Origin: Phallusia mammillata
Taxonomy: Eukaryota > Chordata > Ascidiacea > Phlebobranchia > Ascidiidae
Reading direction: 5' to 3'
NCBI GenBank assembly: GCA_003260075.1
Contig: QLIY01000177.1
Location: 18,074-82,073 of the forward strand
Length of the DNA stretch: 64,000 nt
Shown here: piece after piece, positions 1 through 12,700 of the stretch
Layout of the letters: each line of letters opens with the position of its first letter
Numbering within the stretch: the stretch's first letter is position 1
Notes under the pieces: model-generated
What the model was told of the DNA's origin: nothing
The model's input: only the letters and a program-made list of their open reading frames with translations
The model's database searches: none
Made by a program: the position numbers and the translations under genes

Positions 1-896
<896 letters not shown>

Positions 897-1031
897 TGTT
901 GCCTTCTATGATAAACAAATATTTATTTACCTTCCCAATGTTTGTGATAATTTATTATGATTGTATTTTGAAGTTGCCCAAGCGTGGCGGAGAAAAATCT
1001 TTTTCAATTGGAATTATGAATTTGTTGTAAG

Positions 1032-1042
1032 CCCCCCCCCCC
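1032..1042. other. C10-11 assembly junction
   Basis: Eleven C residues between the two ABC transporter copies. The DNA after it begins with the same base as the DNA after the junction at 171-180, as expected if contigs break at a shared repeat edge. Confidence 0.75.
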
Positions 1043-1862
1043 AATATGGAAAGCTCTTGAACGAAGTCACATGAAATTAGCAGTATGTAATGTGTATTGT
1101 AAGGATAGTTTTACATTTAATTCGGTAACTTTTGTGATTTTCAGATCGGAGAACTTCCGGATAAGTTGGAAAGCGAAGTTGTTGAGAATGGTGAAAACTT
1201 CAGCGTCGGCGAAAGACAGCTTTTATGTATGGCGCGCGCCATCTTGCGGCATTCTCAAATTATTATGTTGGATGAAGCGACGGCTGCGATTGACAGTGAG
1301 ACTGACAGTTTGGTTCAAGACACGATACGGGAGGCGTTTGCTGATTGCACGATGCTAACTATAGCTCACCGCCTCAATACAGTTCTCACGTGCGACAAAA
1401 TTCTGGTGATGGATGCTGGAAGGGTAAGAAAAAAGCGATGATTTTCCCCCAAATAGAATTTTTAGTGTTTTTGTGTCTTTATTTTCAAACAAACACCAAC
1501 TAGCACATTCACATATGATTTTGCTAACAATGTTCTTTTACTAGGTTGCAGAATTTGATCAGCCAGAAGTCCTGCTTAGCAATCCTGACTCGCAGTTTTC
1601 AAAGATGATCCTTGCAGCAGCCAATGTCGAAGATGATATTGACTCTAATCAAAGCCCTGCTTCCTCTTCTTCTGCATCTTTCCACAGCAATGAAAAGAGA
1701 CAGGATAGTAAAAATTTACACGGAGCTTACGACAACTTGTCGTACACAGACGATTTTAATGCCCAAGTTAAAATCAGCTCAGGTTCCGATGACGAAGTTA
1801 GCGAAAATATGTTTGGTGCTTCTCCAGACAACGATAATTATGAAGAAACCACAGAATTATAG
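1043..1862 (+). CDS. ABCC5/MRP5-like ABC transporter, C-terminal part (tandem copy B)
   Basis: Partial exon 1043-1082, exon 1145-1423 and last exon 1545-1862 (stop) repeat the structure of the copy to the left. The middle exon encodes the same signature, Walker B and H-loop and differs from copy A by only a few substitutions. The final exon is about 15 % different where alignable and then diverges into an unrelated acidic Ser-rich tail ending in EETTEL, a possible PDZ ligand. The intron between them (1424-1544) is also unlike that of copy A (560-695). Diverged tails and introns argue for paralogous 3' ends rather than two alleles. The contig begins at a C-tract junction (1032-1042), so the upstream exons are missing here. 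A polyadenylation-type AATAAA lies at 1865-1870. Confidence 0.8.
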
Positions 1863-2111
1863 AAAATAAAAAGTTATTTTGCTACTTCAAGTTCACGTTT
1901 TGCTAGTTTTTACAGCTTTGCATAAAAATTCTATGATGCAATCAAGTGTTTCGTATCAAATAAAAAAAATCATAATTTTTGTTTTTTACTGTGTTGTGTC
2001 TTGCACTGTAAAATGAAGTAGAAGAACACATAATAACAGATGTGAACACAAGAACACATAACAAGAAACGTGATAAAATACTCGCAGTTATTATATTACA
2101 ACAAGATAAAA

Positions 2112-2121
2112 CCCCCCCCCC
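2112..2121. other. C10 assembly junction
   Basis: Ten C residues. The roughly 150 bases from 2122 repeat 1946-2111 with substitutions and small indels, consistent with two haplotype contigs that overlap but were not merged. Confidence 0.8.
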
Positions 2122-2791
2122 GTGTTTCGTATCAAATAAAAAAAATCATAATTTTTGTTTTTTACTGTGCTGTGTCTTGCACTGTAAAATGAAGTAAAAG
2201 AAGAACACATAATAAGAAAATTTTAAACGTGATAAAATACTCGCAGTTATTACGGTATATTACAACAAGATCTTAAGAAGCAAAATATTATTTTGACCGT
2301 TAAGAGCAGCAGAGGGGAGACACGTCACTATCGGGGAAAGCCCCAGCTAACAGTGGAACTGGAACTATTCTTGTGGCTTTTTTGTTTCGGTGGTTTCTTC
2401 CGAGGAAAGTTGTTTTAGACTAGGGTTGTTACTAGACGCCCGAGCATGTCCGGAATTTTGACGTTAAATGTATGTCCCAATTTGTTTAAATAAATACCCT
2501 TAATGTCCGAAATATAAGCGTCTTTTTAGCCTAACCTAATAGGTAAGGTATAGTCAATTCTTTTCCTGAGGGCCTCAAAGGTAAGGTTTACGTTTTTTCT
2601 GTTGTTTGTGCTGTTTTTCATGAACAGTGCTATCTACATTAATGCAAAACAATTTATCAGCATGAATCAAAGGCGTGATTTTTTGTGCCTTGAAAGCTAA
2701 CAAAATCTGTTGAAAGATTTTGTGAAAATTTATGTGTTGTACCTTATTACTTTCCGACTCACTTGTTAGGACGATGATAATTTGTAACAAC

Positions 2792-2811
2792 ATGTGATGT
2801 ATACATCACAT
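2792..2811. repeat. 20-bp perfect palindrome
   Basis: ATGTGATGTATACATCACAT reads identically on both strands. No flanking structure explains it. It could be a dimeric transcription-factor site upstream of SRPRA or chance; nothing else supports a role. Confidence 0.35.
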
Positions 2812-3152
2812 CGTTATAATGCATGTTTGGTGTCACCTAAAATACTCAAAACAAATACTGAAACCGTCGGAAATTTCGCTCACGCAGATAGGGTAACCCT
2901 AATTTAGGCCTGGGGAATAATCTTATTGGGACTAATAGAAAGCAAAATATTGTTGTTATTTTTTAATTATTCTAGGGGTAATTGTATAGAAATGAATATA
3001 TTTTGACAAAAAGTGTTTGTATGGTGGCAATACAAGACCAAAACTTCAGCTAAAACTTATTTATCTTACAGGTTCCTAATTTAAATACAGTTTTACAAGA
3101 TTTGGAACATATTAAATTTAAATTTCTTTTTCTTGCTACAAAAAAGAAAAAG

Positions 3153-6100
3153 ATGTTGGATTTTTTCACTATTTTAAGCAAAGGAGGTTTTGTTTTGTGG
3201 TGTTACACTCTTCAAGGAGTCAAGACCAACTTTACAGAACCTATTAATGCTCTGATTAAGGATGTGATATTGCAGGTACATTTATTAGATGTGTTAATGT
3301 AAAATTTGCCTACAGTTACATTTGTCCTATTAGTTATTTCAATAGTAATTCTTTCTAATTGCAACCAGCAATTAGTTTTTGTCATGAGATTGAATCTTAC
3401 TTTTTGACTGTAACTAATCAGATCAGAGTTTTAATTATCAATTATTATCATTTTGTTTGTGTCAAAAATTCTGGACATCTAAATCGATCAAAGTTCTTAT
3501 TGTAGGAAAGAAGTGGCACTGCCAACTTTGTACATGGAGCTGTACAAATGAAATACAAATTGGATAATGAGTATGAGCTTATTTTTGTGGTAAGCACATT
3601 TACTTGGGTATTTACCCCTGCCTTAAAAGTATTTTTGTGAAAGTTCTGTTTCATAAAGTTGAAATTAAGAATGTTTTTTTTTGCAAAAAATGCGCAAGAC
3701 AACACACTTAAAATAGAAAAAACGTTTAGGTTGGTTACCAAACCATTCTTACATTGTCTTATGTGGACAAGTTAATTGATGACGTTCAGCAGCGGTTCCG
3801 GGACAAATACCGACAAAAATTGCTTGATGGAACTTTATGTCTGTTGAAAACTCCTTTTAATTGTGCATCAGAATTTGCTCAACTGCTCAAGTATGCTAGC
3901 TGTTTTTCTTTGTATTGTAATCAATTATGTGATAATATGCAGTACAAAATCAAGCCATGAACCATTTTTATGGAAATTTGTTGTGTTTTTCATCATTTAG
4001 GCTAGCTGAACAATCTCAGGTTAAAGCTCCAGTGATGAAAACCTATGAAAAATCTGCCAAGTCCCAGAAAACAATAAATTCATTGAAAATTGAAAAGAAT
4101 AAAAAAGAAACCCCAGTCAATAAGAAGTCTAAAAATTCTCCCAAGCCAGGCACAAATAGTTCATCAGGTATATTATTATAACCGCACCCATGTGACAGTC
4201 ATTGATGTTTTCAACATTCTGCTAATTGGTTGTCAGCACAAGTTTTCAACATGGTTTGCATAAACATTACATCTTTTAGGAAAAAGTCCTGATGCATCAC
4301 CAAAACCCAGAAAAGTAGAAGAACCATCAGATGTTGCACGTCAGCGTGAACTTTTCATACAAAAGCAACTTCAGGCTCGAAGTAACAAAACTGAGTAAGA
4401 AATGTTGTAGTTAAAACTAATGCGATTGAGTTAAAAACTGTTATGTGTTTGTATACAGTAAAAAAAAGAAAGGTCTAAGTGATAAATCAAAGAAAGAAAG
4501 AGTTTGGGATAATGGCGGAACTGCAAAGGATGCACCTGTCTTGGATTACAGTTCACCAAAACCTCAAACTAATGGCCATGAACCAGATGTGGAACTTGTC
4601 ACAGAAACTGAAGTAGGACTAAATGTTTGTTTTGTTTTGATACTAAATACTGATATAGACTGTCCATGTAACAATTAAATGTTTTGTCAACAGTGGTTTT
4701 GTTGGCCATATTCCTTTCAAACTGTTCATCTTTCCATTAAAAATTAAGTAAAACAAGAAAAGTACTTTTTTTGACAACTTAAGACATTTCTTTGGTTCTT
4801 TTAGCAATCATGGGTGAATCGATCCAGCTCCATTCAAGCTTTGGAAGTTGAAGAAGTAGAAACTTATGATGCTGTTGAAGTACAGAAAACCAGTGCAGCT
4901 GAAAGTGATAAGTATGACAAGATAACCAATTTAACAGAACTGAATTGAAATTTGATGCAATAAATTTTATCTAAATTCAGTGTGTGATTTATGTACACAA
5001 AATAAAAGTTGGGTCAAATTTGTCTGTAAATAGAGGTAAAAATCCCTTGGGTAGTTTCTATTGTGCACTGTCAGCATATGTGACTGAGGCTTTCAATACA
5101 GGAAATCATCTGCTGGATTATTTGGGATGTTTCGAAGCCTGGTTGGTTCCAAAGCACTTACCAAGGAAGCACTGCAGCCTGTGTTAGACACCATGAGTGA
5201 CCATCTAATTGGTAATTGGGGCACAACCCTATCATTATCACACTATTGTTCAAATTTGCTTTTTAGTATAACTTGACACATAGTTCTAAAATTACGGCTA
5301 TTCAGTTACAAAATATCGTATAATGCAAATATCTCATGTATCATGTAATAAAGCTTTTCTACAGCTTTCTACTAATAAACTTTTTTTCTTTTGTTTTTTC
5401 TACAGCACTTTTTCTCAACCAAGGTTATCCATTAGATAATTATGGTGTGTGTTTTTTCGTTAGATTACTTTTTTAAGGATAATGTAAACTAAAGTTTGAA
5501 AAATGCTAGTCTAAAGTTTAAACTTTTTTTACAATGATTGTTATGTTTCAGGCAAAAATGTTGCTGCTGATATTGCTTCTAAGATGTGTGAATCTGTGGC
5601 CACAAAATTGGAAGGCAAAGTTCTGGGCACATTTAGCAGTAAGTTTGAACAATATGAGTCTCTTTATTATAATTTGGGTAAATTTTAACATAATTTACTT
5701 CACATAGAAACGTTTTGCTCTTGAAAGTGGCATGTACTGGCATTTCCCTAAAAAAGGTTTCCCCCTCCCATAATGTGTTTTAGATAATCACAGCAATTTT
5801 TAACAACACACCTTCTAGGTTTTTTGGAGGAACAACACTTATGAATAAATTGTCCTGATTGCAACCTACATCTGATGTTTGTAGTTTAAATGTCACTCAA
5901 CATGTCTTTTTGGTGCTTTTTATTAATGTATATATTGTTTAAAGCCATTGCCTATGCCGTGAAACAAAGTCTGAATGAATCTTTGGTCCAAATTTTAACT
6001 CCAAAACGTCGGGTTGACATCCTGAGAGATGTTTTAGAAGCACAAAGATCTGCCAGACCTTATGTGGTTACTTTCTGTGGTGTAAATGGTGTTGGAAAAT

Positions 6101-6170
6101 CCACAAACCTTGCCAAGGTAATACTTGTTAATTCATAGTGATTGGAGTGTTTTCATGCTAAATTTGCATC

Positions 6171-6247
<77 letters not shown>

Positions 6248-7856
6248 AAGTAAATTCCGGGGATAATAGCAGTGTCTTTGAAATCATGGTAATAGTACTT
6301 TCCTGTGCTTTAAGTGACATACGCAAAGACATCATGTTTGGGTTTTTTATGATTGTGTTGGGAAAAGCTGTGTTATTTCTCCATAAAGCTCTGTGCTGCG
6401 CAATCTTTGCTGTCTTGATATCTGTTCATGCCCAACAACTTTGAAAGCAATTTACAAACTTATACACTTTAAAGATTTGTTTCTGGTTGATGGAGAATGG
6501 ATTCCGTGTGATGATAGCAGCATGTGACACTTTTCGTGCTGGTGCTGTGGAGCAACTTCGCACACATGTTGCACGTCTCAATGCCCTTCATCCACCCTCC
6601 AAAAACAATGGAATATCACAAGTTCACTTGTATGAGAAAGGTTATGGGAAAGATGCTGCTGGAATCGCTATGCAAGCTATTTATGCCGGTAAACTCAATG
6701 TCAACCTGTAAGATAAATTCAAAGGAAAAGCACACTAATGCAATAAAATTTATGGTTATAAGGTTTGCAAGGCTGTCCATAAAAGCGAGTTGAACAGGCT
6801 GTTTTCGGATAAAAACGCATTGTTTTTTGAAATGGTGTTTAAACCAAATACTGTTCTTTTTCATTTTCGAATTTTTTGACTTGCGCCTGTAATTGAAATC
6901 TTATAGTGGCAAAGCAACACCTAGACTTTATCAGAAATAACTGCAAGTTTTTGGAAAAAAAGTGAATATTTATTAATCACTGTATTGTTGCAGCCAGAGA
7001 CCAGCGATATGATGTTGTGCTGGTGGATACTGCCGGGAGAATGCAGGACAATGAACCTCTGATGAGAGCTCTAGCCAAATTAATTAGTGTTAACAGTCCA
7101 GATTTGGTTCTCTTTGTAGGTAAGTACAAGTCGAACTGGAAAAAGTAATTTGTTTAGTTGTTTCAATTTGTTATTGCTGTTCGAATGTTAAAAACACTTT
7201 GCACATGACTTTAATTAATTTTGACCCCACTGTGCTGCAAAACACAAACGTTTTCCTATAAGACTAATCCAATCAAATTGTTTTTTTAGGTGAAGCATTG
7301 GTTGGAAACGAAGCAGTTGATCAGCTTGTGAAATTCAACCAAGCACTTGCCGATCACTCCAATTCTCAGGAACCCAGAATTATTGACGGAATCGTGCTCA
7401 CAAAGTTTGACACTATTGACGACAAGGTAAATCTGTCACACATCGTAAGATTATGCACTGAAATGTGTAATAATAATACTCGGGGATAATTTAGGAATTG
7501 CGGAAAATTTGAAAACCCAATTATTTACATTTTTGTTGTTACTTTTACAGTTCAGGTATATTTCTATAATACAGTTAGAAACAACAATGAACATTTCTTA
7601 ACCATTGTTTTCCTTGTTTTCACACCAAGTTGTTTGCATTTTTGTTTTGAGACACGCTAATATCAAATGTGAACTTTTAATATTTGTGTGTGCTGAAGCT
7701 GTTAAAACTCACATTTAAATGTTTTGACAGGTTGGCGCTGCCATTTCGATGACATATATTACTGGGCAGCCGATAGTGTTTGTTGGAATTGGTCAGTCCT
7801 ACCCAGACCTACGCAGTCTAAACCCTAAGGCCGTGGTGCAAGCACTCTTGAAGTGA
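3153..7856 (+). CDS. SRPRA: Signal recognition particle receptor subunit alpha
   Basis: This GTPase docks SRP-ribosome complexes on the ER membrane. Exons: 3153-3275, 3506-3589, 3730-3890, 4001-4167, 4280-4394, 4459-4612, 4805-4911, 5102-5211, 5552-5638, 5945-6117, 6475-6688, 6994-7119, 7290-7426, 7731-7856. The joined frame is 627 residues (human about 638). The start [12 protein letters not shown] opens the longin-like SRX domain that binds SRPRB. A Lys-rich charged linker follows, then the NG domain with G1 GVNGVGKST, the DTFRAGA motif, DTAGRMQDN, and TKFDTIDDK. All GTPase motifs are intact and the C-terminal helix ends in ALLK. An optional 39-nt exon lies at 5406-5444. A 74-C gap at 6172-6245 interrupts one intron only. 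The 3' UTR runs to an AATAAA at 8495-8500. Confidence 0.96.
5406..5444 (+). other. Candidate cassette micro-exon (39 nt) in SRPRA
   Basis: The segment is preceded by a long pyrimidine-rich acceptor ending TTTTTTCTACAG and followed by a GTGTGT donor. Both flanking exons are in phase 1. Inclusion keeps the frame and adds 13 residues ([13 protein letters not shown]) just before the conserved KNVAADIA of the N domain. Skipping it gives the same junction as the vertebrate protein. Transcription is not proven. Confidence 0.5.
6172..6245. other. 74-base C run, probable sized assembly gap
   Basis: A run of 74 C in an SRPRA intron with no repeated flanking sequence. It differs from the 10-11 base C junctions only in length, as expected for a gap of estimated positive size. 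Any poly-Pro or poly-Gly reading frame through it should be ignored. Confidence 0.7.
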
Positions 7857-8494
7857 AACATGTAAATGATTTTTGTTGCAAGCCTTTACGGAAATTGATA
7901 GAGTGTGGGTTACGTGTGAATGTGTATTTTGGTACGTGGATTTATCGATTTTTAATGTTTGCAATTTTGTGTGTATTTTTTTCAGCGTGTGAGATTTGGT
8001 GAATTTTTGTGCTTGGTGTTTGTTTAAATTTGGTTGTGGCGATTTCGAACATACCATGGTTTATAAATTGCGCAAATCACCACAAACTATACAGTACGCT
8101 TCTATATCCGCTAGTATATAGCACCCTTAAAAATTAAATGCCACAACTTTTGAATCACATGCTTACTGCTCTAAATAGTTTTTAACTCCTATGTTTTCGT
8201 CTTGGCATCCATGCGTTGTATTCTATTGTGCAATAACATTTGCATATTTTAGTTCAACTCCCGTGTTCTATTTTAAATCGCATTTATTTTTGTTTTTTCG
8301 CATTTGTGGCAAGCTAAGGTAAAATGTATTTTGCCACTGTAGGCCTCATATTGAGTATTGTTGAAAAGCAAAAAACGCGATTTGTTAATGTTTGTCTGTT
8401 TTACCCACCTCACATGAGTATAACATTGGCCATTAATGTATCACTTTTGTAAATACTGTATTTCGAAATGATGTCGTGTCCGGAAATTTGTGTT

Positions 8495-8500
8495 AATAAA
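8495..8500 (+). promoter_or_regulatory. Polyadenylation signal of SRPRA
   Basis: AATAAA about 640 bases after the stop codon, followed within 30 bases by an A-rich stretch. No other gene lies upstream of it, so it most likely ends the SRPRA transcript. Confidence 0.55.
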
Positions 8501-8808
8501 AGATGAAATGTGTAAAAAAACAGACTCTTTCAGAGTTACTCAAATGTTATGGCCCCTTAATAAGTAATAAGTAATTACTTATTTTGCTTGCTGAAAGAAT
8601 GCACTAATTAGACAGCGGGTCACCCCCTTGTACTACACAAGTTGACTGTACTTTGTTGCGAACCAAGCACGCTTATATTAAGTTAACAGCTACGAGTAAA
8701 ATTTGCAAGTATCGCGAGCCCCATTACAAGGTCGTAAAAAAGCACAAGACTCATTAATCTGCGCAAAAAAGGAATTGATCTCGCTGGCTAGCATTTCATT
8801 AAAATAGT

Positions 8809-9231
8809 TCATTTACAATTTAAGGTATTCGCCAGCCGCACAGCCTTTACTTGATGGGCCGCATTCAGTCTGCGATTTGCAAGTTGGATATCCTCTGTAC
8901 TAGATAGAGGGTAAGATTTTGAACCGATACCGAGCTTCCTTGCGTCTAGGATAAACGTATACTGATACCGAACTACGTATAATTGAGTGTTTATTTGTAA
9001 TGTACAAATTACAACCAAGTCGTCAGCATAAACATTGCACATCACAAAATGACTCTTAGCGGTTGGTGACATAAAATGACTTAACACGACATACCGGTAA
9101 TCGAGGAACGGGCTAAAGAACAAAAACGTGTGCGAGTATTTGTGAGGCAACGTTTTTACGAAGGAATATTGGGTTTCTTTAGAAAAGTGGGTTTCAACCA
9201 TTATCATCCCGCGACCAATTTTAGCAACCAA
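8809..9231 (-). mobile_element. Possible decayed non-LTR retrotransposon RT fragment
   Basis: A 140-codon minus-strand frame contains NVYADDLVV preceded 29 residues upstream by FFSPFL. This resembles the spacing between the SPLLF and YADD motifs of LINE reverse transcriptases. The frame lacks the upstream QG motif and a convincing downstream thumb, so it is at best a degraded fragment. It could also be chance, since only two short motifs match. Confidence 0.25.
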
Positions 9232-9693
9232 CTTAGTATTTTATGCTCTTATAAAAAAAATAACTAAAAAAGTTTGGGAAGCACTGTTCCAGGTGAAGGC
9301 GCGCTCTGTGACTGTTCCGCTTGACAGGCTATAATGTTCGCGCCAAATTCGAGCAACTCTCAATGGGATTCAATAGGAATAGGAAGTAGGAGACTAGGAG
9401 GCTAGGAGCTCACAAAAGCTTTCGCGCTGGAGCAAAACTTTGTCGTATATAATCAAATGACAGTAAACAAACGGCATTGATTCGTCAATAAACTGTTCAG
9501 AAAAAAAAAATGTTTGCCTTTTTTGAAAATGTTATTGTTGTTACAGATTTTGGCTTTAGTGTTGTATTAACTTGTATACTTAAACAGGAACTTTGACATA
9601 TTTTAGATTAACTTACGCTGAAAATTTACCCTTTAAAATTATTACAAAACTAACACAGGGTTATCAGAAGAGTAAAATATTACCTAATATTTT

Positions 9694-9695
9694 AG
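9694..9695 (+). promoter_or_regulatory. Probable spliced-leader acceptor of CHAF1A
   Basis: The AG of ATTTTAG lies nine bases before the CHAF1A start codon with pyrimidine-rich DNA ahead of it. In tunicates such sites often receive the trans-spliced leader. A short cis-spliced 5' exon is the alternative. Confidence 0.4.
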
Positions 9696-9704
9696 GTCTA
9701 TAAC

Positions 9705-12700
9705 ATGGCTGATGTGATTGTTCCACCTAAAAAGTTGAAACAAGGTAAAGTTCTGTCTGTAATTTATCATTTACCAGATGGTTTCAGTTTTTCTAATTTG
9801 TTTTTTGGCAACATATTACATTATTTAATTATATTGTGCTACTGTAGAGTATGTCATACTGCATGTGGAAGACAGTAAGACACTATGTGCCCTCAGTCAG
9901 TGTATATGATGCCTAATGTGTTACCCAATTTTCTATAGAGGTGATGCTATCCAACCATGTTTTATTTGTAATTGCAGCTCGTCTTTCGTTTGGTAAACCC
10001 GTGTCCAAATCTGAGGAAAACAAAGAAAACCTACTACACCAAAATTCTCTGAAGTCTATCAAAAAGGCATTGAAAAATGTTTCATCCTTAGATCAAGTCA
10101 GCAATAATGCCGTGTCAAATGATAAAGAAAACAAGTTAGAGTAAGTGGTTTTTTTGACAGTGGCACTGTTTCAATGCAAACTTCCTAATGCATGTGTGAA
10201 TGTTGTTCAGTGCACATGCAGTGCAAGTGAAGGTAGATGTTCATTCAACTATACAATGCCCAGAGGTTTCAACAAGCATTCATTCTGACAGTGAACATGA
10301 GGTAAATTAATGTTCAAGCAATTTCAATATGTGTAAAATTCTAAACATAACTATCAGGTTGATGAAGGCGACCTGAATAGGACGTCGAAACATCGGAACA
10401 AAAAATACACTATAAACTTGATTATACATGTATTTGCTAAATGATGAAATCACATCACAATTTCCCAAACATGTACAAAACAAACATTACTTACAGAAGT
10501 TTCCTTGTAGATTGTTTTCTCCTTAAAGTTTAATTGCAACTGATTTGATTCAATAATAACATTTATTCGCTTTAGACATCAGTTTTTGGTGGGTACAGGG
10601 TTACTTACTTCTAATGCTCGAAACAAATTTTTCCTACCTAGTACACCTTGGTTAATCATAAGCTAACAAAGTATGTGATATGCCAAGTCAGCTGTAATGT
10701 TACTTTACCCCAAAAAATGCAGCACCATGTTACCCACCCGGAGACCGTGTTTATTACTTTATTTTGGGTATAAAAAACGTTCTTGATTTCTTTTCTATTA
10801 GACACCGTTACCTGACGTTGAGCAGAATATTGATGATGCAATCAATGCAGTGATTAATCGAGCTGTAAATGATAAAGAGGCATTTATTGAAAGTTGTTTA
10901 TTTCGTGATTCAAAGAAACGACGTCGCTCAAGGTCACCTAACCCGGCAGAAACAATTATTATTGATAATGATGATCCCAATCCAGTTGTGACTACTCACC
11001 TTTCTCCAGAACATTGCAAAAGTTCCATCATTGTACCTACTGTTGTTATCCAGTCTCCAGAAAGCATGCACAAACCAAAAAAGCCAAGACGCTCAGTGTT
11101 GGAGATGTTAGGCAAAGGCCCAGACAAACATGCTGCTGGAACTGATAAGGAAGAAGATGTAGTTGAAGTAATGGATTGTGACTCTGATTTAACAGAACCA
11201 GTTGCTTTAAAACACTGCACTGTTATGCTAAATAAAGAAGTAATGTGTATTGATCTTGATGCTTCACAACCTGATACTCCCACAGTTGAAGCAAACAATG
11301 ATCAAGTTGATGAAGATGTAAATAGTACAAAGACAGAAGACCAAAAATGCTTGGTCACACCTTCCAAAGACAAGCTTGAGCCAAACACCTCTGCTTGTTC
11401 GCCAACTTCCAATAAGAAACAGACATCTCCTGTAAGTATTATAGCTAGTATTTTTTCAGGGGGCTATAATGCTAATAGATGCATTACAAAATACAAATTT
11501 TTGCAAAATTTTATTAAGAAACAAAGAAGTGCAAGAAAAGTGAATCCTGAAACCCAGAAGAAAAAGGAAGAAAAGGTAAAGCTTTGTTTTTGTAAATTTT
11601 AGGTTAACATTTTAATTTTGTTAATGGAAGTATAGCTAAATATTTTTCCTGCAGGAGCGTGAAAAGGAAGAACGCAAAAGATTGAAAGAGGAAGAAAGAC
11701 ACCAGAAGGAAATGGAAAAGTTGGAACTAAAAAGAAAAAGAGTAATCTCGGTTTAATTGATTTAATTATGTTTTGTGATGGAACATGATCAAATCTATTT
11801 TCTATGATTGTTTGTTAAGTTTTTGAGCATATAAAATAATTTGCTCTCTTTTAAAATCTATAGGAGGAGGAAAGATTACAGAGAGATGAGGAAAAGAGGA
11901 AAATCAAAGAGGAATTGGATCGTATGAAAGAAGAAAGACTGAAGAAAAAACAGGAAGAAAATGAAAAGAGAAAGGCTGAGTTGGAGTAAGTGATGAAATG
12001 CAAAAACATCACTTTTTTGTTTTGATTGCATAAATGTTTTTTTGTGTTCATATATTTTAGAGCTAAACGCCTGGAGAAGGAACAAAAAGATGAAGAAAGG
12101 CAACGGGAAAAAGAAAAAAAAGAGGCAGAGAAAAAGTTAAAAGAAGAAGAAAAACAAAAACATTTAGAAGAGAAATTAAAACTGGAAGAAGAAAAAGTAA
12201 AAAAAAGACAAATTGTTCTATATTTATCAGCCAAGAAGTTTTTACCTTAAGGCTGGAAAAATAACAAATATATATTTGTTTCACAGAAACGCATTAAGGA
12301 TAAACAAGCTTCAGTTTTTAAAAACTTCTTTACATCTCCTTCAAGTGAAAAAAGGGTAAATGATCAATATTTTTATTTTTGAATCCAATGTAAAAACTTT
12401 CCTTTGTTGTTTTGCATGTAGGTTCTTCGACGCAGCATAGGTGACTTTGTCCAGTTTCAACTAAAAGAAGACATGTTTCTCGCACCTGCAACAAGAAGAA
12501 AACTTACATCAAATTTTATTTCTTCTCTAGACAACATGTTAGGCAGTCAGGTTACAAACAGTTTTGTGTTTTTTTATCTATATTCCTACCATCACAAAAA
12601 TGTTTGTAACATACTGTCATAACATTAATTGTATTTGAATCAATTTTTTGTTTGTTGACTTATATATTTTATAAAAGTGGGTGTTTTGGTAATCCCAGTA

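Larger units (their letters stand above)
1871..3152. other. Intergenic spacer, no gene seen
   Basis: This contains the 3' flank of the ABC transporter with its duplicated overlap around the C tract at 2112, then AT-rich DNA. The short open frames on either strand resemble no family I know. An acceptor-like TTACAG at 3067-3072 precedes the SRPRA start and may be the 5' end of its mature mRNA. Confidence 0.5.
8521..9695. other. Intergenic spacer between SRPRA and CHAF1A
   Basis: AT-rich spacer with a short direct repeat of TAATAAG around 8559-8575, an AGGAG-rich stretch near 9370-9410, and a weak reverse-transcriptase-like open frame on the minus strand. No other gene is seen. Confidence 0.45.

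Noticed and set aside
2112-2121. C tracts plus copied flanks as a new mobile element, switch or template-slippage system
   Set aside because: The constant length of 10 and single strand polarity fit gap placeholders better. The duplicated flanks are different at each site, so there is no common element.
6142-6444. Open frames encoding poly-Pro (+) and poly-Gly (-)
   Set aside because: They exist only because of the 74-C run, which I treat as a sized assembly gap; neither side has coding character.
11851-12284. Long minus-strand Phe/Ser/Leu-rich frames
   Set aside because: They are antisense shadows of the Lys/Glu-rich CHAF1A KER exons.
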